From: Croceivirga thetidis
GTDB lineage: Bacteria; Bacteroidota; Bacteroidia; Flavobacteriales; Flavobacteriaceae
Direction: 5' to 3'
Length of the DNA stretch: 64,000 bases
Assembly: GCF_012272815.1 (NCBI RefSeq)
Contig: NZ_JAAWWL010000002.1
Coordinates: 1,270,280 to 1,334,279, forward strand
In this document: one piece after another, positions 24,372-31,930 of the stretch
Numbering within the stretch: position 1 is the first letter of the stretch
Layout: the number at the start of each line of letters is the position of its first letter
Notes under the pieces: model-generated
Told to the model about the DNA's origin: nothing
What the model saw: the letters and a program-made list of their open reading frames with translations, nothing else
Databases searched by the model: none
Program-made: the position numbers and the translations under genes

Positions 24372-24439
24372 GGAAGAAAACAAAAATATAGGCAGTTCGG
24401 TTAGAACTCATCATGAGCGATAACCTAGCTCTATTTGAT

Positions 24440-25309
24440 TTAATGATAAACCGAAAATAATTCAGAAGCTTTGTTATAAGCAGCCTCAAAAACCAACCAG
24501 TTCACACCAGAGTCCGCTTTTTGTTCTGTAAAATAGGATAGCATTTTTTCGGTGGGCATATTGCCCGTTAATTCGTCTTTGGCCATAGGGCAACCGCCAA
24601 AACCTTGAACAGCCCCATCGAACCTTCGACAACCAGCTTGATAAGCGGCTTCTACCTTTTCATGCCACTTGGTTGGCGTCGTATGCAAATGTGCACCAAA
24701 TTCGATATGGGGATACCTGGGTATCAAGTTTGAAAATAGGTAGGTAATCACCTCGGGGGTTGAACTACCTATGGTATCGGAAAGCGAAAGAATCTTTACG
24801 CCCATAGCTGCCAACTTCTCGGTCCACTCCCCTACAATTTCAACATTCCATGGATCTCCATAGGGGTTTCCAAAACCCATTGAGATATAGGTCACCACTT
24901 CTTTGTTGGTATTATTGGCAATGTCTAAAATCAGCTTTAGGGTCTCTACCGATTCATCAATCGTTTTATGCGTGTTCCGCATTTGAAAATTCTCAGAAAT
25001 GGAAAACGGAAACCCCAAATAGTCAATTTCTGGGTGTGTACTGGCATCATTGGCCCCTCTAACATTGGCAACGATTGCCAACAATTTACTTTTGGTTTTT
25101 GATAGGTCCAACTTGGAAAGCACCTCGGCTGTATCGACCATTTGCGGAATGGCCTTTGGGGAAACAAAACTCCCAAAATCAATGGTATCAAACCCACAAC
25201 CCAACAGCGATTGAATGTATCGAACCTTTTCTTCGGTAGGAATGAATGGTTTGATACCCTGCATGGCATCACGTGGACATTCAATTACTTTGACGCGAGA
25301 ATTAGACAT
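24440..25309 (-). CDS. Hydroxymethylglutaryl-CoA lyase
   Basis: 289 residues from the ATG at 25309; a GTG at 25324 would add five residues but gives a poor start. E-C-P-R-D-A-M-Q is the family E-x-x-P-R-D-x-x-Q motif, with Asp as metal ligand. G-A-H-L-H-T-T and G-A-V-Q-G-F-G-G-C-P-M-A-K hold the metal His pair and the catalytic Cys. It splits HMG-CoA into acetyl-CoA and acetoacetate in leucine breakdown or ketone metabolism. The H-L-H-T-T variant (usually H-F-H-D-T) is seen in Bacteroidota. It follows the LysE gene 18 bases downstream, in the pyrD operon. Confidence 0.9.
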   Translation of the reverse strand: MSNSRVKVIECPRDAMQGIKPFIPTEEKVRYIQSLLGCGFDTIDFGSFVSPKAIPQMVDTAEVLSKLDLSKTKSKLLAIVANVRGANDASTHPEIDYLGFPFSISENFQMRNTHKTIDESVETLKLILDIANNTNKEVVTYISMGFGNPYGDPWNVEIVGEWTEKLAAMGVKILSLSDTIGSSTPEVITYLFSNLIPRYPHIEFGAHLHTTPTKWHEKVEAAYQAGCRRFDGAVQGFGGCPMAKDELTGNMPTEKMLSYFTEQKADSGVNWLVFEAAYNKASELFSVYH

Positions 25310-25327
25310 ACCCAAAAATACCACTAT

Positions 25328-25990
25328 TCAAGATAGTAGAAGGTAGGCAGCAATACCCAAAAAGACCACTATCTGTAACCACTTTAGAAAAACGCCAACC
25401 CCAGGAGTTTTAGCGATATAACTGGAAATTGTTCCAGCTCCAAGGGCGATTGCACCAAAAACCAGTGAGGAGAAAAATATGAACAGTAGACCCAAAATGT
25501 AAAACTGAACTACCGTACTAATGGTCTCGCTGAAGAGAAATCCAGGAAAAAAAGCCAAGAAAAATATGGTCACTTTCGGATTGAGGACATTCATCCAAAA
25601 TCCTTTTTTGAACAGTCCAAAAAGTCCCTTTTGCGTACCATTGGCATTGCTTAATTCAATTTTTCCTTCACTTCTAAAAACCAAGAAGGTCAAATAGAGC
25701 AAATAGGCCACCCCCAGCAATTTGATTATTAAAAACAAGGACTCATTCTCTCGGACCAAAGCAGAAACCCCAAAGGCAACCAAGGTCGTATGAATCAGGC
25801 AGCCTGTCATTAAACCAGCGACAACGGCCAATCCTTTTTTACTTCCATTGGCCAAACTTATGGCCAAAACAAAAATGTTATCAGGGCCTGGAGAAATTGA
25901 GAGGGCAAGGGTTGCCGTAATAAAACCTATAAGTATCTCGTAATCCAAAAGCTGAAATTTACCAGGTATATTCTGGTGGTTGAATATCAT
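25328..25990 (-). CDS. LysE/RhtB-family amino-acid exporter
   Basis: 220 residues, six predicted membrane helices, with S-P-G-P-D-N in the first (ALSISPGPDNIFVLA) and the usual G and P spacing. It should export an amino acid or related compound across the inner membrane. The start is unsure: the ATG at 25990 overlaps the DinB stop by 32 bases, while a TTG at 25948, eleven bases after that stop, gives LDYEILIGFIT, the more usual N-terminus. Either way it is coupled to the DinB gene. Confidence 0.85.
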   Translation of the reverse strand: MIFNHQNIPGKFQLLDYEILIGFITATLALSISPGPDNIFVLAISLANGSKKGLAVVAGLMTGCLIHTTLVAFGVSALVRENESLFLIIKLLGVAYLLYLTFLVFRSEGKIELSNANGTQKGLFGLFKKGFWMNVLNPKVTIFFLAFFPGFLFSETISTVVQFYILGLLFIFFSSLVFGAIALGAGTISSYIAKTPGVGVFLKWLQIVVFLGIAAYLLLS

Positions 25991-26498
25991 TCATGCGAAC
26001 ATAAAGATTTGATTTAGATCGGTGATTTGCCATATGGTCCTGCACATAAAAAAAGGCAAAGGCCCTACTTACAATATTGCCACTATGGTACATCTTACAG
26101 GTTTCGTCCAACTTTGCTTGTTCAACAGTATAAATGACTTCAGTCGTGTAATCAAAACTGTCTTCCAACAACTTTAGAATCTCTTTTTTACCCATTTTAT
26201 TGGCATCTGGGGTATTGGGAGTGACCTCCATGCCCAGAACATAGCGTTTGGTCAATAATTCTGTTGCAGCCGCAATGTGGACCATTTGTTCGGCAAAGGA
26301 TTTACTTACTTCAGTGGGCTTGTAGTCGTAGCGGTTTTCGGGCATTGCTTTAGCAACATCAAGGCAATGCTGCTTTGCCTCCAACCAAACAGGGAGGTAC
26401 ATTTTTGTGAAATCTGTTTTGGGTGTTCGTTCAGTTTGCGCATTGGAATAAAAGACCGCTCCAAAGGCCATTAGGAGTACAACATATTTCATTTTCAA
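25959..26498 (-). CDS. DinB-family protein with signal peptide
   Basis: 179 residues. MKMKYVVLLMAFGAVFYSNA is a signal peptide, so unlike classical DinB it is exported. A four-helix bundle follows, with F-A-E-Q-M-V-H-I near residue 70 and D-H-M-A-N-H-R-S-K near residue 153; three His in these places bind a metal in the DinB/YfiT family. Function unknown, possibly thiol-dependent. It lies four bases after pyrD and starts before the LysE gene, so it is in the same operon. Confidence 0.8.
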   Translation of the reverse strand: MKMKYVVLLMAFGAVFYSNAQTERTPKTDFTKMYLPVWLEAKQHCLDVAKAMPENRYDYKPTEVSKSFAEQMVHIAAATELLTKRYVLGMEVTPNTPDANKMGKKEILKLLEDSFDYTTEVIYTVEQAKLDETCKMYHSGNIVSRAFAFFYVQDHMANHRSKSNLYVRMNDIQPPEYTW

Positions 26499-26502
26499 GG
26501 AC

Positions 26503-27543
26503 TTAGTTCTGTTGTCCTAAAATAGCTTTATTGATGTTCTTGACCAAACTAGGTCCTTCATAAATAAATCCGGTATACAACTGCAAAAGGTCAGCTCCGG
26601 CTTCCAATTTTTCAATGGCATCTTCAGCAGAATGAATACCCCCCACCCCAATTATCGGAAAGGCTTTGTTGCTCTTCTCTGCCAAAAAGCGAATAACCTC
26701 GGTACTTCGTTTGGTCAAAGGTTTTCCACTCAATCCCCCCTTTTCTTCCGTTAGCATAAGTTCAGAGTTCAGGTTCTCGCGAGAAATCGTGGTATTGGTA
26801 GCAATAACTCCTTCTATTTTAGTCGATTTGACAATTTCGATAATGTCCAACAATTGTGAATCGGTCAAATCTGGAGCGATTTTGAGTAAAATTGGTTTCT
26901 CTTTGGTACCGTGCTTTTTAGCCAACTTGGTATTTTCCTTCTTCAAGGTGTTAAGAATATTCTCCAAGGGTTTTCTATCCTGAAGTGCACGAAGACCAGG
27001 TGTATTCGGTGAGCTCACATTTACCACAAAGTAGTCTACGTGATTGAACAAGGCATCAAAACAGATAAGGTAGTCGGTTACGGCATCCTCATTCGGCGTG
27101 ACCTTGTTTTTTCCAATGTTGCCACCAATAAGAACGTTTTTGTTTTTTTCCAACCGTTCAACTGCTTCAAAAACACCTTGGTTGTTGAAACCCATTCTAT
27201 TGATTATCGCCTCATCTGGTTTAAGCCTAAACAGCCTCTTTTTAGGATTGCCGGCTTGTGGTTTAGGGGTTAGCGTACCTATCTCAATAAATCCAAAACC
27301 AAAATTTGACAGTTCTTGATATAACTTGGCATCCTTATCGAAACCAGCCGCTAGACCTACTGGATTTTTAAATTTCAAGCCGAATAGTTCTTTCTCAAGC
27401 CCAGGGTCCTTAAGTTGAAATTTGCTTCGAAAAAGGGCTCCGAAACCAATTTTCGAAAGGAAACGAATCATTGAAAAAGAGAAATGGTGTGCTGCTTCTG
27501 CATCAAGTAAAAAAAGAAGCGGTCGGAGGAAACTTTTATACAT
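26503..27543 (-). CDS. pyrD: Dihydroorotate dehydrogenase (quinone), class 2
   Basis: 346 residues. It has the N-terminal membrane-associated helical stretch of class 2 ([20 protein letters not shown]), then [11 protein letters not shown], the FMN-binding [16 protein letters not shown] and the catalytic Ser motif [16 protein letters not shown] closes the phosphate site. It oxidises dihydroorotate to orotate with quinone, the fourth step of pyrimidine synthesis. First gene of pyrD-DinB-LysE-HMG-CoA lyase. Confidence 0.96.
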   Translation of the reverse strand: MYKSFLRPLLFLLDAEAAHHFSFSMIRFLSKIGFGALFRSKFQLKDPGLEKELFGLKFKNPVGLAAGFDKDAKLYQELSNFGFGFIEIGTLTPKPQAGNPKKRLFRLKPDEAIINRMGFNNQGVFEAVERLEKNKNVLIGGNIGKNKVTPNEDAVTDYLICFDALFNHVDYFVVNVSSPNTPGLRALQDRKPLENILNTLKKENTKLAKKHGTKEKPILLKIAPDLTDSQLLDIIEIVKSTKIEGVIATNTTISRENLNSELMLTEEKGGLSGKPLTKRSTEVIRFLAEKSNKAFPIIGVGGIHSAEDAIEKLEAGADLLQLYTGFIYEGPSLVKNINKAILGQQN

Positions 27544-27557
27544 TAAGTTGGTTTCCG

Positions 27558-27565
27558 CAAAAATA
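27558..27565 (-). promoter_or_regulatory. -7 element of the pyrD operon
   Basis: TATTTTTG on the reverse strand, exact TAnnTTTG, 14 bases before the pyrD ATG. Confidence 0.6.
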
Positions 27566-27591
27566 GAAAGTATCTCCCTAGAAAATGGAAT

Positions 27592-28017
27592 TTATTTGCG
27601 CTTTTCGCTCTCTGACCTATTCGCAAAAATCGGACTTAAAAGCACTGAATTGCATAATTGAATGTACAAGTTGTATTGCTCATTATTGAAGGTGCCAAGC
27701 ATACGCTTGTCTATCATTCTCAGATTGCCACGCATCGAATCTAAATGACCTCTGTAGATGTATGACATCTTTAGCAAATCTTCATGTGAGGAGTTTGGAT
27801 GGTTCTTAAGCAAATATTCCGCACGAATCACAAAGATTTCATTACGGTATTTTAATTCGGCACCCCAATTCTTAAGATTTCGAATCTGTTCTTCATTTAA
27901 ATTGAATACTTCGGCAATGGTCTGATCATCGTTACCACCAACGCCAAGAAAACAGTCTTCCTGAGCGGTTACCGATATCGAAAAAAGAAAAAATAAAATG
28001 GGGGTAATTTTATTCAA
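27592..28017 (-). CDS. Small secreted protein of unknown function, TTG start
   Basis: 141 residues from a TTG at 28017. The frame stays open to 28191, but the first 58 residues are implausible, and the TTG start gives a clean signal peptide (NKITPILFFLFSISVTAQ) and lies 24 bases after an exact -7 element. The mature part is helical, with E-V-F-N-L-N-E-E-Q-I-R-N-L-K-N-W and a Cys near each end. That layout recalls Spy/CpxP-like periplasmic chaperones, but the LTxxQ motif is not clear. Divergent from pepT. Confidence 0.6.
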   Translation of the reverse strand: MNKITPILFFLFSISVTAQEDCFLGVGGNDDQTIAEVFNLNEEQIRNLKNWGAELKYRNEIFVIRAEYLLKNHPNSSHEDLLKMSYIYRGHLDSMRGNLRMIDKRMLGTFNNEQYNLYIQLCNSVLLSPIFANRSESEKRK

Positions 28018-28041
28018 AAAGCGCCTGATTTGGAACAATTT

Positions 28042-28049
28042 CAAAAATA
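28042..28049 (-). promoter_or_regulatory. -7 element of the secreted TTG-start gene
   Basis: TATTTTTG on the reverse strand, 24 bases before the TTG. Together with the pepT element at 28095 it makes a compact divergent promoter. Confidence 0.5.
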
Positions 28050-28094
28050 TGTCCGCTTCGTTCCGATTTACAATAAAAGCGGTTGAACAAACCG

Positions 28095-28102
28095 TATTTT
28101 TG
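28095..28102 (+). promoter_or_regulatory. -7 element of pepT
   Basis: TATTTTTG, 15 bases before the pepT ATG at 28118. It rules out the longer upstream start at 27998. Confidence 0.6.
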
Positions 28103-28117
28103 TTAAAATGCCCATTC

Positions 28118-29344
28118 ATGGAAAAACTACTTCCCCGATTCCTAGATTTTGTACGAATAGACACACAAAGCGACCCGAATTCTGACAGCACACCCAGTAC
28201 GGATAAACAATGGGTATTGGCAAAAAAGTTGGTTCTCGAACTACATCAGATTGGTTTAGAAGAAGTTTCCATCGATGAAAATGGCTATATCATGGGTACC
28301 TTGCCCAGTAATATTGACAAAGAGGTGCCTACCATCGGATTTATTTCACACTACGATACCTCACCTGATTTTACTGCTGAAAACGTAAATCCCCAACTTG
28401 TCGAAAATTATGATGGTGGCCCAATATTGCTCGATGAAAAAGAGGGCATTGTATTAGATCCAGATTATTTTGAAGAGCTGCGACAATACGTTGGTCAGAC
28501 CCTAATCACTACAGACGGCAAAACCTTATTGGGAGCTGATGATAAAGCAGGGGTAGCTGAAATCATTACTGCGATGGAATATTTGGCAACCAACAAAGAA
28601 ATTAAACATGGTAAAATCCGTGTGGGATTTACACCGGATGAAGAAATAGGCCGTGGAGCCCATAAGTTTGACGTTAAAAAATTTGATGCCCGATGGGCTT
28701 ACACCATAGACGGCAGTGAATTGGGTGAACTCGAGTTTGAAAATTTCAATGCCGCCTCGGCCAAGGTGACATTTAAAGGAAAGAGTGTTCATCCAGGCTA
28801 CGCAAAAGGGAAAATGGTCAATTCAATTCTCTTAGCGAATGCTTTTTTAAGTCTATTGCCTCCGCACGAAGTGCCTGAAAAGACTGACGGGCGACAAGGG
28901 TTTTTTCATGTTCACGATATATCCGGTACTATTGAACACTCTGAAATTGAATTGATTATAAGGGACCATGATGAAGAACAATTTGAAGCCAGAAAAACCT
29001 TGCTTCAAGATATCGTTCAAAAACTAAAAGAAAAACATGGGGATGTTGTTGACCTTGAAATCAAGGATCAATACAAGAATATGCAAGAGAAGATAGAACC
29101 CGTATTTCATATTGTAGAAATTGCTGAAGACGCTATGATGAAATTGGGTATAAAACCCATAATCAAACCAATTCGAGGTGGTACAGATGGATCACAGCTA
29201 AGTTTTATGGGATTACCATGTCCTAATATTTTTGCTGGCGGCCATAACTTTCATGGTAAATATGAGTATATTCCATTAGAAAGCATGCAAAAAGCAGTCC
29301 TGACCATAGCAAAAATATGTGAGTTGACTGCTGAGCGTTTTTAA
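28118..29344 (+). CDS. pepT: Peptidase T (tripeptide aminopeptidase)
   Basis: 408 residues from the ATG at 28118. M20 metallopeptidase: metal ligands H in F-I-S-H-Y-D-T-S-P-D, D in L-L-G-A-D-D-K-A-G-V, E-E in T-P-D-E-E-I-G-R-G-A, D in the Y-T-I-D-G-S-E-L loop and H in F-A-G-G-H-N-F-H-G. It removes the N-terminal residue from tripeptides in the cytoplasm. It is followed at 10 bases by a YdeI-type gene and a strong terminator. Confidence 0.95.
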   Translation: MEKLLPRFLDFVRIDTQSDPNSDSTPSTDKQWVLAKKLVLELHQIGLEEVSIDENGYIMGTLPSNIDKEVPTIGFISHYDTSPDFTAENVNPQLVENYDGGPILLDEKEGIVLDPDYFEELRQYVGQTLITTDGKTLLGADDKAGVAEIITAMEYLATNKEIKHGKIRVGFTPDEEIGRGAHKFDVKKFDARWAYTIDGSELGELEFENFNAASAKVTFKGKSVHPGYAKGKMVNSILLANAFLSLLPPHEVPEKTDGRQGFFHVHDISGTIEHSEIELIIRDHDEEQFEARKTLLQDIVQKLKEKHGDVVDLEIKDQYKNMQEKIEPVFHIVEIAEDAMMKLGIKPIIKPIRGGTDGSQLSFMGLPCPNIFAGGHNFHGKYEYIPLESMQKAVLTIAKICELTAERF

Positions 29345-29354
29345 TTCCTAACCA

Positions 29355-29951
29355 ATGGATAAAGCTGCAAAGATTGAGGCTTATTTTGAAGAAGAACATG
29401 AATTCAAAAAAGCAATAGGCACGCTACGTGAAATCATCTTGAAAACACCTTTGGAGGAAACTTTTAAATGGATGTTTCCGACCTATACCCTACAGAACAA
29501 AAACGTACTCGCCATTTGTAAATTCAAGAATCACTTTGGCATATGGTTTTTTAATGGTGTTTTTCTAACAGACCCGCTGAATGTTTTGGAGAATGCCCAA
29601 GAAGGAAAAACCAAGGCGATGCGGCATTGGAAGTTTTCAAATGAATATGATATTGACCCCAATCAAGTAATGGCCTATGTTAACGAGGCTATTATCAATC
29701 AAAAGAACAATAGGGTTTTGACTCCCACAAAAAAGTCTACAAAACACATAGAAACTCCTGAACTTTTAATGGAAGCATTTAAAAAGAATGCCAAACTGAA
29801 AAAAGCTTATCAAAATTTTTCAGAATACAAGCGGAAAGAGTTCAATGAATATATCAGCACGGCAAAACAGGAAAAAACAAAACTCAAGCGGCTTGAAAAG
29901 ATTCTACCAATGATTGAGGACGGTATCGGGCTCAATGACAAATACCGATAA
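29355..29951 (+). CDS. YdeI/OmpD-associated (DUF1801-type) protein
   Basis: 198 residues. It combines an N-terminal DUF1801-like domain (E-T-F-K-W-M-F-P-T-Y, N-V-L-A-I-C-K-F-K, I-W-F-F-N-G) with a C-terminal E-L-L-M-E-A-F-K-K-N-A-K-L-K-K-A-Y-Q bacteriocin-protection-like helical domain. The name YdeI comes from a Salmonella protein tied to polymyxin tolerance; whether that holds here is unknown. In one transcript with pepT by spacing. Confidence 0.75.
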   Translation: MDKAAKIEAYFEEEHEFKKAIGTLREIILKTPLEETFKWMFPTYTLQNKNVLAICKFKNHFGIWFFNGVFLTDPLNVLENAQEGKTKAMRHWKFSNEYDIDPNQVMAYVNEAIINQKNNRVLTPTKKSTKHIETPELLMEAFKKNAKLKKAYQNFSEYKRKEFNEYISTAKQEKTKLKRLEKILPMIEDGIGLNDKYR

Positions 29952-29977
29952 AAAAACCCCTCAAGTGAGGGGTTTTT
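29952..29977. terminator. Bidirectional terminator between the YdeI-type gene and yajC
   Basis: An 11-bp stem (AAAAACCCCTC at 29952-29962 with 29967-29977), 4-base loop, T-run on both strands. It serves the convergent pepT-ydeI and yajC transcripts. Confidence 0.92.
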
Positions 29978-29997
29978 CATTTTAGCATTTTGCTTTC

Positions 29998-30291
29998 TTA
30001 TTTCTTAGAAGCAGCCGGGCTCATTTTTTTACTACCCTCCATTGAAATTGCCGATTTGTCGAATTTCAATTTACCTGCCATGGTTTCAATAATGCACCAA
30101 TTGTTCTGTTCATTGAGGTCTACTACTTTACCGTAGAGTCCACTCTTGGTCATTACTTTGTCACCTCTTTTCAGTTCAGAAGCAAATTTCTTTTCATCTT
30201 TTTGCCGCTTTATCTGAGGGCGAACCATAAAAAAGTACGCCACAACAAAAATTAGAATAAGCGGAAAAAATTGTCCTAATCCTTCCATCAA
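29998..30291 (-). CDS. yajC: Sec translocase accessory subunit YajC
   Basis: 97 residues. One membrane helix near the N-terminus (FFPLILIFVVAYFFMV), R-P-Q-I-K-R-Q-K-D-E-K-K, then the cytoplasmic domain with G-D-K-V-M-T-K-S-G-L-Y-G-K-V-V-D. YajC associates with SecDF in the inner membrane. It is the last gene of nusB-DUF1573-yajC, three bases after the DUF1573 stop. Confidence 0.93.
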   Translation of the reverse strand: MMEGLGQFFPLILIFVVAYFFMVRPQIKRQKDEKKFASELKRGDKVMTKSGLYGKVVDLNEQNNWCIIETMAGKLKFDKSAISMEGSKKMSPAASKK

Positions 30292-30294
30292 AAA

Positions 30295-30780
30295 TTAGCT
30301 TTTCACTGGTCCTGCAACTGCAGCTGCATTTCCTTTAGGATTTACAAAGGCTTTGATTCTCAAAAGTTCCTTGCCTTTTTCCGTATTTGCAGTTACTGTA
30401 ATGGTCTTGGTTACTTGGTTTTGTCCTGAACCATTGAATTTAACTGTCAATTCACCTTCTTCACCCGGTGCAATTGGCTTGTCTTTTGGCCATTGTGGAA
30501 CAGTACAGCCACAGCTCGCTTTAGCGTCTGTAATAATCAAAGGCGCCTCACCGGTATTGGTGAACTTAAATACGGTTTCCTGAGGTGTACCTTGCTCAAT
30601 TGTACCAAAGTCATGTTCCATTTTATCAAAGGAAATAACAGCAAGTTTCTTTTGTGAAACATCTCTGTTCGCAGCTACTTCTACATTTTCTGCATTGATT
30701 TTATCGGCAGCTTTGTCTTTACATGAGGTGTTGAAAGCTACCAAGGCCGAAATAGTTAAAAAACCTAGAATTCTTTTCAT
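30295..30780 (-). CDS. DUF1573 lipoprotein
   Basis: 161 residues. A lipobox, A-F-N-T-S-C, with Cys near residue 20, suggests a lipoprotein. The DUF1573 domain has D-F-G-T-I-E-Q-G, F-K-F-T-N-T-G-E-A-P-L-I-I, the S-C-G-C-T motif (residues 88-92) and P-G-E-E-G-E-L. It is an Ig-like fold; the CGC pair may bind metal or form a disulfide. Function not known. Placed between nusB and yajC as in many Bacteroidota. Confidence 0.9.
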   Translation of the reverse strand: MKRILGFLTISALVAFNTSCKDKAADKINAENVEVAANRDVSQKKLAVISFDKMEHDFGTIEQGTPQETVFKFTNTGEAPLIITDAKASCGCTVPQWPKDKPIAPGEEGELTVKFNGSGQNQVTKTITVTANTEKGKELLRIKAFVNPKGNAAAVAGPVKS

Positions 30781-30818
30781 TACTTGAATTTTTGTTTTGC
30801 AAAATTAATAAAATACAA

Positions 30819-31766
30819 TCAAAGTAAGCCTCTGCCTACCTTTTGAAGCTTACCATTAGCTTTATATTCTTTAACGAGTTTATCGAGAATACCGTTTATG
30901 AAAATGCTACTTTTTGGAGTAGAATACTCTTTGGCGATTTCCAAATACTCGTTTATGGTTACTTTTTCAGGTATGGAAGGGAAATTCAAGAGCTCGCAAA
31001 TACCCATTTTCAAAAGGATATAATCAATCTCTGCGATTCTATCCTTGTCCCAATTAGGGGTTTTACCTTCAATCTCTTTTTCAAGTATACTGTTATTCAG
31101 CAAAGTCTTTGTTAGTAGGTCATTAGCAAAAACCATGTCTTGCTGGTCTTTTAAAAGCTGTGGTGTAAAATAAGATGGTTTTGCGTCTTTTGATGCCTTC
31201 CTTATACGCTTTACCAAATACGTATTTACGATTGGCAAATCATCAATCCATGTCAATTTCTCATCCTCGAAAAAATCGTAGATTTTGTCATTAGGGGCGA
31301 TTATTTCGCTGAACAAAGTGATAATGATTTCTTTATCCTCGTCGTAGGTCGACTGGGGCTTGGCCATGTATTTTTTGTAAGCCTCGTGGGTCTTGACCTC
31401 ATTATAAACCTTTTTTACGTATTCTTCGTTCAATGACCACTGGTTTAGTTTCCGCTTTGAAAGCTCTTCTTTCAAAATAGGGTTGTCAATCAATTGGGCC
31501 ATTAGTTGATTTTTTACAAATTTTTCCCTGTTCGGATAATTATCGTCCTCTGAAGCGATGTATTTTTTCGAGGCATGTGTAACATGTTTATTGGCCAGTG
31601 AATGCAGTTCCAATAAAAAAGAAAGCAGTAACAAATAAAGTGTATACATGTTATCAACGCTTACTTTCAAAAACTTCTCCTGTTTCTGCAAGGAATCGTC
31701 ATTTGTTTGGATCAAGGCGTAAATGCACTGCATTACTTTGACACGAATATGCCTTCTAGTCAACAT
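30819..31766 (-). CDS. nusB: Transcription antitermination factor NusB (long Bacteroidota form)
   Basis: 315 residues, about twice the E. coli length. The N-terminus is R-R-H-I-R-V-K-V-M-Q-C-I-Y-A, the C-terminal NusB fold has W-D-K-D-R-I-A-E-I-D-Y-I-L-L-K-M, then K-V-T-I-N-E-Y-L-E-I-A-K and I-N-G-I-L-D-K. The middle helical insertion is usual in Bacteroidota. NusB with NusE binds boxA RNA and helps transcription of rRNA operons. First of a three-gene operon, divergent from an ABC exporter. Confidence 0.93.
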   Translation of the reverse strand: MLTRRHIRVKVMQCIYALIQTNDDSLQKQEKFLKVSVDNMYTLYLLLLSFLLELHSLANKHVTHASKKYIASEDDNYPNREKFVKNQLMAQLIDNPILKEELSKRKLNQWSLNEEYVKKVYNEVKTHEAYKKYMAKPQSTYDEDKEIIITLFSEIIAPNDKIYDFFEDEKLTWIDDLPIVNTYLVKRIRKASKDAKPSYFTPQLLKDQQDMVFANDLLTKTLLNNSILEKEIEGKTPNWDKDRIAEIDYILLKMGICELLNFPSIPEKVTINEYLEIAKEYSTPKSSIFINGILDKLVKEYKANGKLQKVGRGLL

Positions 31767-31889
31767 TTAATAAGAACTTTAACGGGTTGATGGTCATTCA
31801 CGGGTTAAAATTAAGGCTATATTTCATCTCTACCCAAACGCTTTTATCTTCTTATCAGTTTTATAACATTTAGCTTGCTTTCGAAAAAC

Positions 31890-31897
31890 TATATTTG
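31890..31897 (+). promoter_or_regulatory. -7 element of the ABC exporter
   Basis: TATATTTG, exact TAnnTTTG, 33 bases before the ATG at 31931. A weak TTAG lies near the -33 position. Confidence 0.55.
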
Positions 31898-31930
31898 TGC
31901 TCGCTGGTTTCAATAACAGCGCTCTATTTA

